Assembly: GCA_013368445.1 (NCBI GenBank)
Contig: JAACJO010000005.1
Location: forward strand, 1,860,001-1,924,000
Direction: 5' to 3'
Source: Leucocoprinus leucothites
Lineage: Eukaryota > Basidiomycota > Agaricomycetes > Agaricales > Agaricaceae
DNA: 64,000 bases
In this document: positions 12,105 through 24,047 of the stretch, one piece after another
Position numbering within the stretch: the first letter of the stretch is position 1
Layout: each line of letters starts with the position of its first letter
The notes under the pieces: generated by a model
Databases searched by the model: none
Told to the model about the DNA's origin: nothing
The model's input: only the letters and a program-made list of their open reading frames with translations
Position numbers and translations under genes: made by a program

Positions 12105-12784
12105 ATCACATGCGGACCACTGGAACTGAAACATAAGTATAGAACAATGCCCCAATAGAGAGCTTTATGGCGTTTGTGCATTTGGGCTTTATCTACACTT
12201 CTAATCTGTGATAGATAATGGTGGCCCAAACGCAACAATGCTACCGCTCGAGTTTGACCCCAAGGCTGAAGGTGACAGTTTCCTTTCAGAAATCGGTGAA
12301 GCCAAACTTCGAAGGCTGGCGGGTCGAATTTTTGCTCGAGATCGTAGAGACTGATTTATACATTTGTTGCCGTTCTCCCACAGGTTTGTATAGTCCTATG
12401 AAATAATTACAATTTGACGTTAGAAAGATAATTCAATAGCAAACCGCGAAAACAGATTATGGCCCATGTCTGGTTAAATTCACGTCGCTCTACACTGAGC
12501 ATAATATGCTGATGACATTGTAAACACCCAACTCGACAAAGGTGAACTTCCAATTGACATAGAGGCATTAAAATAAGTCATTAACCAAGAACTCTCCTTG
12601 ACGGAGGCGAAGGATTTTGGTACGATGGTGGCGGTTGCGCCGACTTACAGAGACCCTTGAATTCAATGTTTCACTGATGTGTCAGTCTCAGACTACTACG
12701 ACGCTCTTATTCGCCTTGCTTGTGTTTTAACATTTCCTCGCTCTCCGACCCAATCCCCAGACTTGTGCTACACCCTCTAGACTC

Positions 12785-13536
12785 ATGCTCAGAACAAAAT
12801 TCCAGAGGGCATTCTACAACACAGCGGCTTCTCCTTCTTTCATGTCAGGCAGCCTAAGTAAATTCCGCCCCGACGATGTGGACCTATTTGGCGAGCTCCG
12901 CAAGATTGACGATTCCTCAGCGACAGAATTAGTATATCATAGACCTATATGTATGACTCTATCCAGGCTGTTTGTTGGAGGCCCATACGACGTTGCCGAC
13001 CGGAATCCAATTCCCGGCACACGGAAGACAACTGACTACCTAATTTCAAGACGCTTTCCAGTCTGTACTGGGGACGGGAATACTCAACCAGGCGGCACGG
13101 ATTTCTCAACGGTCGCTTACGAACCTTTCCTATTCCTTGAGCTCAAAAGAGCGAAATATCTGAGTCAACCCAGGAGCAGAAGATTGGCTTACGAGCAAAT
13201 CCAGAGCCGCTTTGACTACTTCCTTAAAGGCATGTGGCTGTCATTACATCTCCCAGCTGGTCTCCTGACAGTACCTGTGTAGGGCGAGGGGACCTTCCCC
13301 CCTTAATGTCAATTAGTGCCTTCGGGCCACATCTTGTTTTCTTCTCGGCGGAAACATCTCCAAATTGTGGCATGCAACCGCCACTCCCTCCACCAGGGAA
13401 ACAAGGGAAGCAACCAAAGCCCCCGATTGAATGGTGGATGTGCAATCTCCGAACGCAAGAGGGACGCCAATTATTCTTGGAAAGACTGCAAAGCTTGGAG
13501 GCACAGTGGGATAGATACTTGGTAAAAACTCAATAA
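12785..13536 (+). CDS. Orphan protein with nuclease-like ExK motif; probable GC-AG intron
   Basis: Not recognised. ATG at 12785 opens a frame of 165 codons ending at 13282. If 13230-13282 is spliced as a GC-AG intron (AAAG|GCATGT ... TGTAG), the frame continues to a stop at 13536, giving 232 residues; the exon sum is exactly divisible by three. Visible features: YEPFLFLELKRAK, a strand ending in E-x-K followed by a helix (YEQIQSRFDYFLK), like the core of PD-(D/E)xK nucleases; a Pro-rich segment (PPLPPPGKQGKQPKPP); and a charged C-terminal helix (LFLERLQSLEAQWDRYL). Alternatives are a frameshifted pseudogene or a 165-residue protein without the second exon. It lies beside a relic-rich region, so it may belong to a fast-evolving accessory family. 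The nuclease idea is weak inference. Confidence 0.5.
13230..13282 (+). other. Probable GC-AG intron (53 nt) in orphan gene
   Basis: Donor AAAG|GCATGT, acceptor TGTGTAG. Removing it joins two frames that otherwise differ and gives no internal stop. Without it, translation stops at the TAG at 13280-13282. No GT donor nearby restores the frame. Confidence 0.45.
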
Positions 13537-13651
13537 ACTGTGCTTCAAGTATGGTCACCGATGCATCAGACTTAGAGTAGTGTTTACTGTATTACACTCA
13601 ATTTAATCTGTTCCTTCCTGTTCACCGTTTAAATCAATGCAGCAAACTGTC

Positions 13652-16037
13652 TCATGACGACACCATTAGCTCTGCTACAACATCATACTCCTTCACAATC
13701 AGAGCCTTCCTCTTCTCATCTGATGCCCTTTTTCCAATCTGTACCTCAAGCCCCGACAAGCTACCTGTATCTCCCTCCGACACTACCAGGTCGTCCGCTT
13801 CACCAAGGTACAGTACCCTCACACCTCCAACGCCATAAAATCCCGTGCGCATGGGAACATAAGTCAACTCAAAGTCATAGGACGCATATAGCTGTTGTTC
13901 TTGTTCTTCATTCTCTTGAGCGTCCGAATTGATGGAACTGATAGTTGACGTAGAGGAGTGCGAAGCGTGGGCGGCTGAAGCGGTCGTTGAAGAAGGATGA
14001 GCAGGTATCACTTGTGGTTTGAGTGCCAACGGTGGTAATGTGAAGGATGAAGCACCAATTGGCACAATCGACCCTGTTGGACCACCAGAACTAGACTGAG
14101 TGGGTGCGGCAGGGTTTAAGGGATAAGGTGGAGGATAAATTATATCTCCATCCTCCTCCTCTCCGTGTAGCAGTAGTGACCCATCACCACCCGTACCTGA
14201 AGCAGCAACAGCGTCATCATGGGTAGCATAAAAATCATGATTGAAATTCTGCTGCCGAGGAGACGCAACGAGCAATTTCTGACGTGCGAGGGTATAGTTG
14301 AATGTTCCGGGCGCATTACCTGGGGTGCCTCGGCCAGATGTAGCTGTTGGAGTGGAGAAGCCGGAGCTGAGGACGGATAGCGATGCACGAGGGCTAGCCA
14401 GTTCCTGTGCTGCTTGGGTTACTGTTGTCTGTGAGGTCATGGACTGTGACAGTTGAGGATGGTGTACCGAGGTCGTTGGGGAGAGTGTGGTGCGAGGAGT
14501 GTTGAACCCTGAGTCGGGCCGATGCCCACCGCTGGTGTTCATAAGACGGGCAGATACTTCGGGTGGGGGAACATGAGTTGTGAGTGGTGCTGGAAGAACG
14601 TGTTGAATTGCAAAAAGGAGGGGGCGAGTGGTAGTGGAAGGACTTCGAGACATTGAGTTGATGTGAAGTGTGAATCCTAGTGCGAACGGTTCTTGGATTC
14701 TGAACGAAGAAGGAAGAGATTCGCGGAGAGTCAAATGGGCATCAATGTTAAATGGCGTTGATCCAGCAGCCGAGGCTGCTTGCGAGGTGGGAGCCGGGGA
14801 TTGTGGGAGACGTAAGGGTGGGCTGGTGGGCCTAGACTGAGGATGAGGTGACTGTGGACGAGAGGGTACAGTCCTCTCGCGTTTAAGATGAGGAGGAAGG
14901 GCTGATGCGGGAGGTTGAGATGGTTGAGAGGTGGCGGATGAAGGCGGGCCAGGATTGATCAGTGGTATTCGACGGGTGAGAGTGCTGGTAAGCAGTCGCC
15001 CAGGTTCTCCGTATGATGACCTCCAGATGATGTTTAACTTTCCAAGCGGGTAGATACTCCCAGGAGTGTGGACAGCAAGGGGTCTCAGTGCGGATTCCGA
15101 GGTCGGAGAGAGGATGAAGACGTATTGTCGGATATCTTGAGGATTCATGAGAGCGATGGAACCAATGAAAATAGACTGGCCCTCGTCAGTGATATTGGGA
15201 TCTTGGACTTGCCATTCGTCTGTAGGCTCAAAAGATAGCTGCTCAAAATGCATAGTCTCTTGCGTGATATTTTGAATATGAACTTCAAGGAAAATCTTTT
15301 CGCGTTCTTTTGGTGTCAAGAGGGCAGTGGGTGAGCGTACAGAGTGTACTTTGGTCTTGACCGCGAGTGGATTAGTGACCTAAGAAATGTTATTAGAGGA
15401 TAAGTATGGCAATGGAAGGCCACGAACTATGAATTTGTAAAACTTGCGAAAGGTATGGAGGCTAGGATCACTCGGATCCTCACTCGCACCAGGAATGGGT
15501 CGAACATTAGGGGGAAGGCGGTAAGTGACTGTGCAAGCAAGGACATGTTGGCCGAGCTCTTTGATCTCATGTCCGACGATATACTCGAGCGTGTCTCCAG
15601 TAGCAAGAGTTGTACCTGCGGGTTCTGGGGTCTGATAGAGTGGGGTTTTGGCAGTTACTGTCTGCATTTCGACGCGAATACGGATCGAATCGACGGAGAA
15701 AGGAGCTTCATTGTTGATACAGAGGCAGCTGGAGAAGGTCTGGCCGAGCTGGATCGTGCCAAAGGAGGAGGGGAGGGTAAGGATGTCTGAAGCATGAGTA
15801 AGATCACGGAGGGTCTTTGGGTGGCCCGGCAGTGGCGTATTCCCTTGGAGAGAGAGGATAGAAGCGGAGGCATGGGCAGAAAAGAAGGGCGAAGATGAAA
15901 AGAAGGGCTGCCATGCACCTGCGACCTCTGGACGCTGGACAGAGTGAATATGGGGTTGTAATAAGAAAATGGAGACGTACCGACACACGCATAACCTTGA
16001 GGCTCAGCAGATGTGCGGGACTGTCCACTACTGCCAT
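13652..16037 (-). CDS. TRAPP complex subunit 13-like protein
   Basis: Predicted subunit of a TRAPP tethering complex acting in ER-Golgi or Golgi traffic (TRAPPC13, formerly DUF974). Exon 1 (from 16037) encodes MAVVDSPAHLLSLKVMRVS, matching the family start HLLALKVMR. Exon 2 carries the LPSSFGTIQLGQTFSSCLCI strand pair. Exon 3 (from 15379) continues with FIVTNPLAVKTKVHS and LTPKEREKIFLEVHIQN, then MNPQDIRQYVF. A long Ser/Pro/Thr-rich insert (about 14100-14950) separates this from a conserved end (LYASYDFELTYVPMRTGFYG). The insert makes the protein much longer than animal TRAPPC13. It converges on the orphan gene with 115 bp between stops. Exact acceptor choice at intron 1 is uncertain. Confidence 0.85.
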
Positions 16038-16127
16038 GATGGAGATTAGCAGAATGCAATCACTCTATCAAGTGCAATGCATATGTATATATCATTGATC
16101 ACATTGTAATTTATACATTACATTATC

Positions 16128-17045
16128 CTATTCAGACTTTATCCGGTTTATGTCTTCCCCAGGTCGTTCTACGTGTCTCCCAGTTCCTTCCACACTCTCA
16201 TGCGTCTTCTCCAACTTACTAGCCCACATTGCAGCCCCAACAGTCGTCGTCAGCTTGAACACAAGTCCAAGAATCGGAACCACGTTAAGGGCAACACTGA
16301 CAGCTCCAAACGCCGTATACGCCGCCTTTCGCTGATGGACAAACTTCTCTTTCACTTGCTTGTCCCAACCCTTCAACTCAAAATATCTGGCGTGATATCC
16401 AGGACCTTGCTTCTCGCCATTGTACATCAGGAACATGGCTGTACCGATGCCAGGGATTGAATTGAGTGGAAGTGACACAAGGTAGCGCAAGGCGCCCTCT
16501 CTTGTGAGACCGTCCACCAGACCAGGTTTGATGTTAATTTCTTTGCCTAGGAGTTTTACATTTCGCTCTTGGGTGTGGATCTCTCTTCCCTTGCCACGAG
16601 CCTCTCATGCCCCTGTATGACCATGACTTGATCGACTATAATACCGTGCATCAGCCAAAGTAGTTGAAAGGGGAGAACAGAATAGCGCACAGAGCCTATC
16701 TTGCACCTTTGCCAACATCAGCGGTCTTCCAATGACCCACACGAGAATATACGCCTCGCCCAACACCATCACCGCCGCCGTCAGGGGAGAAAATATGCCA
16801 GAGAATAGCGCACAAAATGCCATCTGTGGCAGGTACGTGAAGAAAACTAAACCAAAGGTGACTCCAGCTGAAACTGTGAGGGCCTTGACGAGTGCTGGTG
16901 CGACAGACTGGTAGAGGCTCGGGTGTGTGGTAAAGTAGGAAATGCCGAGGAGCGGGTACAACCACGCCTTTGATACAAAAGCATCTCTGCAGTCTACAGC
17001 TAGTCGTGAAAGTCGCTCAACAAGGGCATCTTGGATTTGGGACAT
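16128..17045 (-). CDS. EI24/Rrt8-like multi-pass membrane protein
   Basis: Probable member of the fungal EI24-domain family that includes yeast Rrt8 and Lds1/Lds2, which act at lipid droplets and the spore wall. Exon 1 encodes MSQIQDALVERL, then hydrophobic segments (ALTVSAGVTFGLVFFTYL; FCALFSGIFSPLTAAVMVL). Exon 2 encodes LLGKEINIKPGLVDGLTREG, the family-typical SLPLNSIPGIGTAMFLMYNG and YHARYFELKGWD, and a last membrane segment. The intron donor is most likely at AAG|GTGCAA and the acceptor before GCTCGTGGC, which gives an open frame; other choices hit stops. An in-frame TTG at 17075 is not used because ATG at 17045 gives the normal start. About 260 residues. Confidence 0.75.
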
Positions 17046-17173
17046 TGTTGGTTTGGTCAAGCCCGCCTCGAGCAAACTGTGTATTATACTTGGGGGCTTA
17101 TGACGTCATGACACATTTACTGATCAAGTTCAGCGTGTATCCTAATCAATCTATTTGAAGTGGGAAAACATTA

Positions 17174-20100
17174 CTACGAACTCTTTCTAATAAGTGCCTT
17201 CAAGTCTTTGTTCGTGCGGTCCAGTTCTTCAACTTTCCTGTTCGCATCGCCGAGTTTGCGTAGCAAGAATCTCTCGCGTTCCCAAATGTTTGACCGGCCA
17301 CCTAAGAACCATCTAAACCATCCACCATCCAACTCTTCCACAGACTTCAGTCGCTGAAGCTCGTCTTCGTATTTCTGAATCGAACTTTCCGAGTTTGAAA
17401 TCTGCTTCTCGTTGAATGCGATCTCTTGAGTCGCTCGGAAAACTGTGTCGTTCACAAGCCTCTCAAAGACCCAGCGGTAGACTGGCTTTCCGGGACGAAT
17501 AGTCGATGGTCGGCCGTCCTGAGTTCCAATGCTAATCAGCTCTGCATTCTCCATCCCGCGCAGCGCGTTCTCATCGCCTTTGAATGGAAAATCCATAAGG
17601 ATGTCAAAGTATGAAACCTAAAAACGAAATTTATGGAGGTCACATGAATACAAAAAAACTGGACAAACCTCCGCTTTGGTGGAGAGCACCTTGACCATTT
17701 TCCATGCTTGTTCGCTTGTCCAAGATTTGTCTTTGATATCGTCTGTGTCATCACCAAAGGCGCTTTTCCGCAGTTCACCGACAGCACGGGTGACAATCTC
17801 TTCCACTGCTTGTTGAACTGTCTGACCATTGCGCACTTTGTGTATCATCTGCTTATTTCTTAGTGCTGGCCTTCAGCTGATCTATGAAATGGCTCACGCT
17901 CTCCAAATCAGTTGCACGGCCACCAAGTATTTGCAAGTATTTAGTCTCATCCCCAGTGAAGGCGACGTCCACGCCTGCACCTTTGAGTTTCTGCTTGACG
18001 AATGCCAAGGAGCTTGCAGGGTCGGCATCAAACAGGGCAATGGAGTTGAGAGGCTTCGGGCCGAGAGCTAGACACTCGTCAAAAGGTGTATCGAGAGCTG
18101 CTGCAAGCCGAAGACTCACCTCTGGAGAGCCTCTTGGCGTTTTCCCTGTTGTCACTGATGACAATGACGTGGGCGACCTGGTTCTCTACCAACGACCCAG
18201 CCCAATTCGCCAAAACGTTCAATACCTCTTCTCGGCTATTTGATTTCGTAGTTATACCCATCCCGCCGACTGCTTTGGACTCGAAGTTTCGGATGACGAC
18301 GATCGGCAAGGCGCCAGTAGCTTCTAGGTCAGCCTCTGTCTTCTTCTTGGAATCCTCTGCGGCTTGTTTATTGGCGGCTTGTTGCTTCTCCTCATGTAGA
18401 GATTCTTGTTTCATGTCAGTGAACACAGAATCGGCAGTGTCATTTTCACTGTCCCATAGCTCATCGCCAACTCCAAGCTCGGACATGATGCCGTTCCCAG
18501 AAATACAGTCCAATCTTCCATCGTGCCATGTACCTTCTTTGATCATAGCTTGACGACGCCTGACCTCCTGCTCAAGCTTTCTTTGGTGATCCTCTTTAAG
18601 AATGCGCTTTTGAGCGTTATGCCTGTGGGAGACGTAAACTCTGTGCAATCCTTTCCCCACTATGGAAAGCATCTGTTGAATTTCATCTGAGAGTGAGCTT
18701 GACAAGCCAGCTTAACCTCTATCAGCGTTGAAATGTAGACTCGAGAGGATAGGGCTTACTCTTTTGCCCTATAAGCCCGACAGACGCCAGATCGACCAAA
18801 GAACTCATTGAGTTGAGGAAGGTGAACACAGGCCAATATCCTGTTTGTGTTCCCAGTTCTCCAACAATTTGGGAATCTGTGGTGGCCTTCAAAAGTGCAC
18901 GGCAGTCGATAATAAGAGTTGGACGACCGAGTTCGGCTATCCTCTTTTCAACCATATTGGTTTTGCCGCTGCCTTGCGGGCCATGGATAAAGGCGACCGT
19001 CGTGGGCATGTCGGTGAGGTAGGCTTTGACTGAATTTTCAGCTTGTTTTCGTTCTTTCCATCCTTCTTCTCCGACTACTACGTCCGAAGAAGATGTTGAA
19101 GTGGAGGTAGTGTCCGGCTTGAAGTGATCAAGAGTATTGTGTCGGAGCCACTGGTAGATCGTGTACTCTAAAACCTAGTTGATTTCATAGAGTTTTTGTT
19201 GAAGATAAAGAAACGCACTGCGATAATCAAACCAGTCTTCAAGTTTTCCTTGAATCATAAAGGAGCGGATAGGGTCAAAAATCTAGGACTTATGAGCAAT
19301 TGCTACTCAGGAGAATGAAATAACTGACGGTATAGGTTAACGATCCAAGAAGAAACACAAGAAGAGGAAGGGTTATCTTCGGGTGGGAACTAAACCAATC
19401 ACGGATTGCATGGGCTTGAATTGGTTTCTGGTAATTGATGCGAATGGTTGTCCCATCCACCACGAGGCCATGCATAACACTACGTGCAATAGCGGCAGAG
19501 CGAGGTCGGGAAAAAGTTAGGGTTGCGGAGCGTGGAGTACCTGCTGGTACGGGGACAGGAGCGTTGAGATCATTTATACGGCCATACGGCTAGGAGACGT
19601 GAGTGGTCGGCCGAGACGATGAGGGGAGCAAACACACTCTCAAGAGATGATAGAGCTTTTGCTCATGAATATCTGGTCCTTCGAATGCAACTTGAAGAAC
19701 TGGGGAGGGAAAACGATTGAGGTCCTGTTCTAGAGTTAGCCTGTGTTTCAAGGTACTAGAGTAAAACCTACTTCTCTCCAAGGTGTACCTCTCACTAGCC
19801 ATGCATTTCCGTGAGTAAGGCCAACCCATGAAGGAAGAGCTCCATTTGTATTTAATTGATCTCGGATAGCTTGTTCGAGCGAGTCGGGTGATTCATCGTG
19901 TGATGGTGTGTAGCTGAACTTGACAAAGACACCGCCGTCTTTGGTGGTGGGTTCAAGCGAGAGAACGTGAAAGTTGTGAGTTGTGAGTCCGTCAAGTCGG
20001 TCCCGTAGGTCACTAATAAGAGCTGGTGCACGGAGAAGACCTAGATAATGGCGAATACTAATTGATTGTGAGCATTCATCACTCGGTACTGAGATTATTT

Positions 20101-20268
20101 TGGTGCTTACTCCCATCGCCCTAGTTGCACTGGGAATACTGAGTCGATAAAAAGCCAGCCGTGTGCAGCTGGAGTAGGTGCGGTGGTGCTAGACTGTTGT
20201 GATGTCCTCTTGGATGTCGTGGCATAGAGTCTACGCCCCGACCTGGCCAAGAGTCGCACTGCGGCCAT
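17174..20268 (-). CDS. YME2: Mitochondrial escape protein 2 (Yme2/RNA12 family)
   Basis: Inner mitochondrial membrane protein linked to nucleoid structure and loss of mtDNA to the nucleus. The start MAAVRLLARSGRRLYATTSK is a clear targeting presequence. An RRM-like region (ATLTFSRPRSAAIARSVMHG, near residue 230) is followed by one membrane span (ITLPLLVFLLGSLTYTV). Next comes the RNA12 ATPase-like domain with an intact P-loop (FIHGPQGSGKTN) and PIVVIRNFESK. The C-terminus is a coiled coil (about residues 760-830) ending LKALIRKSS. An acidic/Lys/Gln-rich insert (about 18330-18500) interrupts the ATPase domain. At least nine exons. It shares a 110-bp divergent promoter with the HOOK-like gene. 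Confidence 0.9.
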
Positions 20269-20378
20269 GGCGGGTAGAAAGCGAACAAGTGAACAGAGTC
20301 CAGTGACATCATCGGCAATCTGCTGACTAAGCCAGGCCGAATGAAAGAAGCGTTGTTGCCAGAGAACAAGCTCAGCAT
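20269..20378. promoter_or_regulatory. 110-bp bidirectional promoter YME2 / HOOK-like
   Basis: The two start codons lie head to head with only 110 bp between them, so both core promoters and 5' UTRs fall here. No TATA box or E-box was seen. Confidence 0.6.
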
Positions 20379-23300
20379 ATGGACGACCGCAAGGAGCTTG
20401 ACGCGTTTTTCCACTTTTTCGCCACTTTCGATCTCTCGCGTCCAGTTTCTGACCCTTCAGACCTCAGCGATGGTGCTGCTCTTTCCGATATTCTCGCTAT
20501 CGTGTATGTTTCCATGCGAGTATTGCAAGATACTTCCCAGCTTATGAGTGTCCTAGTGACTCGAGTTACTTCAAGGCGACAAGGCCGTCGGCTCAACCCT
20601 CTGATAATTGGGTCTTGAGGTTCTCTGCACTCAAGAAATTGTATCGGCTTATGACACAGTACTTTGCGGATGTCTTGCAGAAACCGACCAGCAGCCTCGA
20701 TGTACCCGACTTACAGGCTATCGCAAAGGATGGCAACGTCCATGCGATTTTGAGTTTGTGTAGGCTTACTATTGCAATTGGAGTGCATTGCGAGAAGAAT
20801 AAAGAGTTTATTGAGAAGATCCAGGAGTTGAGCCAGGAAGATCAGCATTGTCTCATGAAGGCCATTGAACAGGTGTGTGGGCTTTGGCCACTGATATGGA
20901 CTTTGGGTACTAATCGTATGGCTAGGTCATGGCCAAGATTCAAAATACTCAAGGTTATGTTGACCCAATTGAGTCCAACATGACTGAGTACGCGTTGTCG
21001 CTATGCTGTTTGACGCCTTCAGTTGCTCATGAGCCAGCAGGGACGACCACTATTATCGTATCCAATCTGAACGCAGTGCTATTTTCTCAGAGAAGGAAAC
21101 TCTAGAAAAGGTATACCAAACACTCTTAGAAGAACATCGGGGCCTTCAAACCTCGTATGACGATGCAGTATCAGAGAAGGAGGATGCACTTGCTCAACTA
21201 CGTCAAGCGAAAAGAGAGGTAGAGTCAAAAAGGAATGAGAAAGCAGATGTTATGATGCGTGCGGAGATGGACAGACTTCGAACTGAGCTGTGAGCCTCTC
21301 GCTCTTCTTTTATCGTCTCAGGGGTGGTTACTGAGGTTGGATTCAGGCAGAAGAGTGAAGACAACCTCGCTATGGCCGAGTCCGAGCTTGATAAGCATAC
21401 AAATCTTGTGACAGAGCTCACCAAAAAAATTGATGAGCTTCAAGTTAAAGCCGATGAAGCTAGTCGTCTCAAAGATCAGGTCGACGAGTTTGTTTTTCTA
21501 TATTTAGCCCTGAGGTGATAAATTACTGATTTTTTGATCGAGGTATCGACATGCGGCAGACAAACTCCAAAAGACGGAAAATGTCATGGAGAAATATAAA
21601 AAGAAACTCCAGGAAGGGGCTGACCTTCGTCAGCACGTCAAGGCACGTTCCAAGCTTCCTGGGACGTTGGCAGGCACATTGATGACTGCACTAGTCTCTT
21701 GAGAAGCAAAATGCGGATCTCGTTGACAACAATGCTGCTCTTGAGGAAGAATATCGCAAAGTCGCCGCATTTAAACCACTAATGGAATCCTACAAGAACC
21801 AGATTGCCGATCTGGAGACGAAGAATTCTCAGCGGTCACAGGAGACTGATACGCTCAAATTCCAGCTCGAGCAAGCCAGGACAAAGCTGAAATTTGCCGA
21901 AGAGGAACGCTCTAAAGACCGTGAGACGATGGAGCTTTATCAGGAGCGCGTAAAAGAATTGGAAACGGCTGCTGCGAGTGGTCGACCCTCAAGACCAGCG
22001 CGCAGAGAGATAGAAGCAGCAGAGGCAGCCACCGGAGATACTATGAGTGTGTCGGAATTGACGGGTGCATCACGCTCTTCCGGGGTGGAATCCGTTGGTG
22101 AGGAGTTTGAGGATGAGGATGACGGTGTCCAAGGGTTGGGTGGAGAGCTGGATGATGCTTTGACCGGGACGACAATGACTGACCTCAAGCTACGAATCAG
22201 AAAGCTGCAGAGGGAGTTGGAAAGTGTAAGGAAGAATGAGGCGGATGCCAGTCGGTTGTTGGTTTTGGAGAATTTGTTGGAGGATGCGAATCGGATGAAG
22301 ACTAGATACGAAAGTGATTATCTAGCAGCGCATCGAGAGAAGCTGATTCTGCAGAGGGATTTGGAGGAGATTAGAAGTGGAAGGTCAATGGGCGATGGGT
22401 GAGCTCTTCCCGAAACCATTTGCCGGTAGTAGATTGACTTTTCATAGTGCTGAAGCCGCCATTGCTCTGAGACAGAGACTAAATGAGACCGTTGACCAGC
22501 TCGAAACACTGCAGAAGGAGCACGCAGGGCTGGAAGTCAAGTTCGACACTCTCAACAAAGAATTAACGATTGCCAAATCTGATCGTAGGTCTAGGAGCCT
22601 TATCTCCTTGGCTCACCACGCTCATTTTTCTTTTGCACAGTCAACCTTGTCAACAAAGATCAACTTGACATTCTTGCCAGCTTACGTGAATCTGTCAACG
22701 AAGACAAAGCAGGTCTTGAGGCAGATATCGAAAAACTGAAGAAGGCCAACAAGGAGCTCAGTGAGAAGAACAGGATGCAGCTTGAGCAGGTGAATGGGCT
22801 TCTGTTGGAGAAGGTGAACCTCCAGAGTGAGAGTATCGGTCATCGCGAAAGGATGTTGCAGAGAGAGAAAGACTTTGGCGACTTACGGGCGTCACTCTCT
22901 GGCAAGGATCTACCCGAAGATATCAAAGCCCGTCTACTATCGTTGCATGAGGATAATCTGATACTTAAAGAGCAAAACAAGACAGCGAGTGACAAACTCG
23001 CTAAAGCGCGTCAGGTAACGGTGGAGTTGTGATTTGGTTGATGAGCACTAACGTTATGATCGTAGTTTATCAAAGAGCAAGACAAACTATTCAAAGAACA
23101 GCATGTTGCCAGTGCGGGCTCGATTCCTGTAAGCATATCAGTTCTAACAACAGATACCATATGCTGAGATTACTCTCCAGGCTAATGCATTCGAAGAAGC
23201 CGAAACAAGCTTCCGTTCGCAGATTAAGATACTCGAAGAAGAGGTAGAACACCAGAAGAAACTTTTAGTAGAGCGAGCGCAGCAATTTAGGCGGGAACAG

Positions 23301-23488
23301 GAGCTCATGCTCAGCGTAATTCACGTGGCGGAAATGAAGAAACTTCGTCAGCAAGCGCCACAATCCAAACCTGCACCAACCGCATGGCTGCCTGTCTTGC
23401 GCAATACAGTGAGTTCCGTTGACAAATTCGTTTCGACATGAGTTAATAGCAGGGTTACAGAGAAGCCATGTTCTTGAACGGTAGTTGA
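20379..23488 (+). CDS. HOOK-like coiled-coil dynein adaptor
   Basis: Probable Hook-family cargo adaptor that links early endosomes to dynein (fungal HookA/Hok1). The N-terminus carries a Hook/CH-like domain: MDDRKELDAFFHFFATFDLS, then NWVLRFSALKKLYRLMTQYF and a final helix (DQHCLMKAIEQVM). From about residue 160 to the end it is nearly continuous coiled coil (for example EKETLEKVYQTLLEEHRGLQ; LETKNSQRSQETDTLKFQLE). A low-complexity acidic insert (EEFEDEDDGVQG) breaks it near 22100. The last exon is chosen by splicing 23409-23452, giving a stop at 23488; unspliced, it stops at 23441. At least twelve exons. Fungal Hooks have the same order; no other coiled-coil family fits the N-terminal domain as well. 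Confidence 0.8.
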
Positions 23489-24047
23489 CAACCCTTCACG
23501 CGCCACCTCGTGTTTTTTTATATATTGATTTCTTCCTTCTTGCATTGTACCCGGAATTCACTCGTTTAGTATCACTCAATGGTCACTCTTTTGGTTAATA
23601 ATGTTCTTCCCTCCTTCATAGATTTGGTTAAATATACCCCTATCCCATCAGGTGTTCGGTGTTGCTAGGAAAATAGACATTATCCACCCACACACTCGGG
23701 CACGCCGAGCGAGTTCCGCTATGACATCATGCGCATCGAGAACAATTGACGGAAATAGCCTTGGTGCACAACAAGGGTCGTGATTACGCCTAACGATGCA
23801 TAAATTGCTGAAAAAATACTGTCCAGATAATCAACCAGCGGCAGAAATTGCGCAGGCGTGAGGACAAAGTGCCAAGGTCCGGATTCCGGGGAGAAGCTTC
23901 GTCGTGTTTTTGTTTATTGAGCTTTGTCAGTGTCATGACGCAAGGCTGTCACGGTGGCTGTGTGAATCTGTGTGACTCCGGAAGGAAGGAGTGACTGGCA
24001 GGTGCTTGTCTGAATTTTCAGGTTTACTCCCCTCGTCGTCGTCGTTG
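23489..24047. other. Intergenic region, nucleoporin promoter
   Basis: No gene, RNA or repeat recognised. The frame open from 23991 starts with GTG, so the nucleoporin is started at the ATG at 24048. Confidence 0.5.

Larger units (their letters stand above)
11069..12784. other. Gene-poor region with diverged repeated fragments
   Basis: About 1.7 kb with no exon chain I can support; frames are short and broken by stops. Two blocks resemble each other (see the repeat entries at 11473 and 12058), and looser similarity may extend upstream of both. This suggests decayed duplicate copies of some sequence. The stretch 12600-12784 is the probable promoter of the orphan gene. Confidence 0.45.

Noticed and set aside
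18086..18553. 155-codon plus-strand frame
   Set aside because: Shadow of the YME2 ATPase-domain exon, which has clear motifs on the minus strand.
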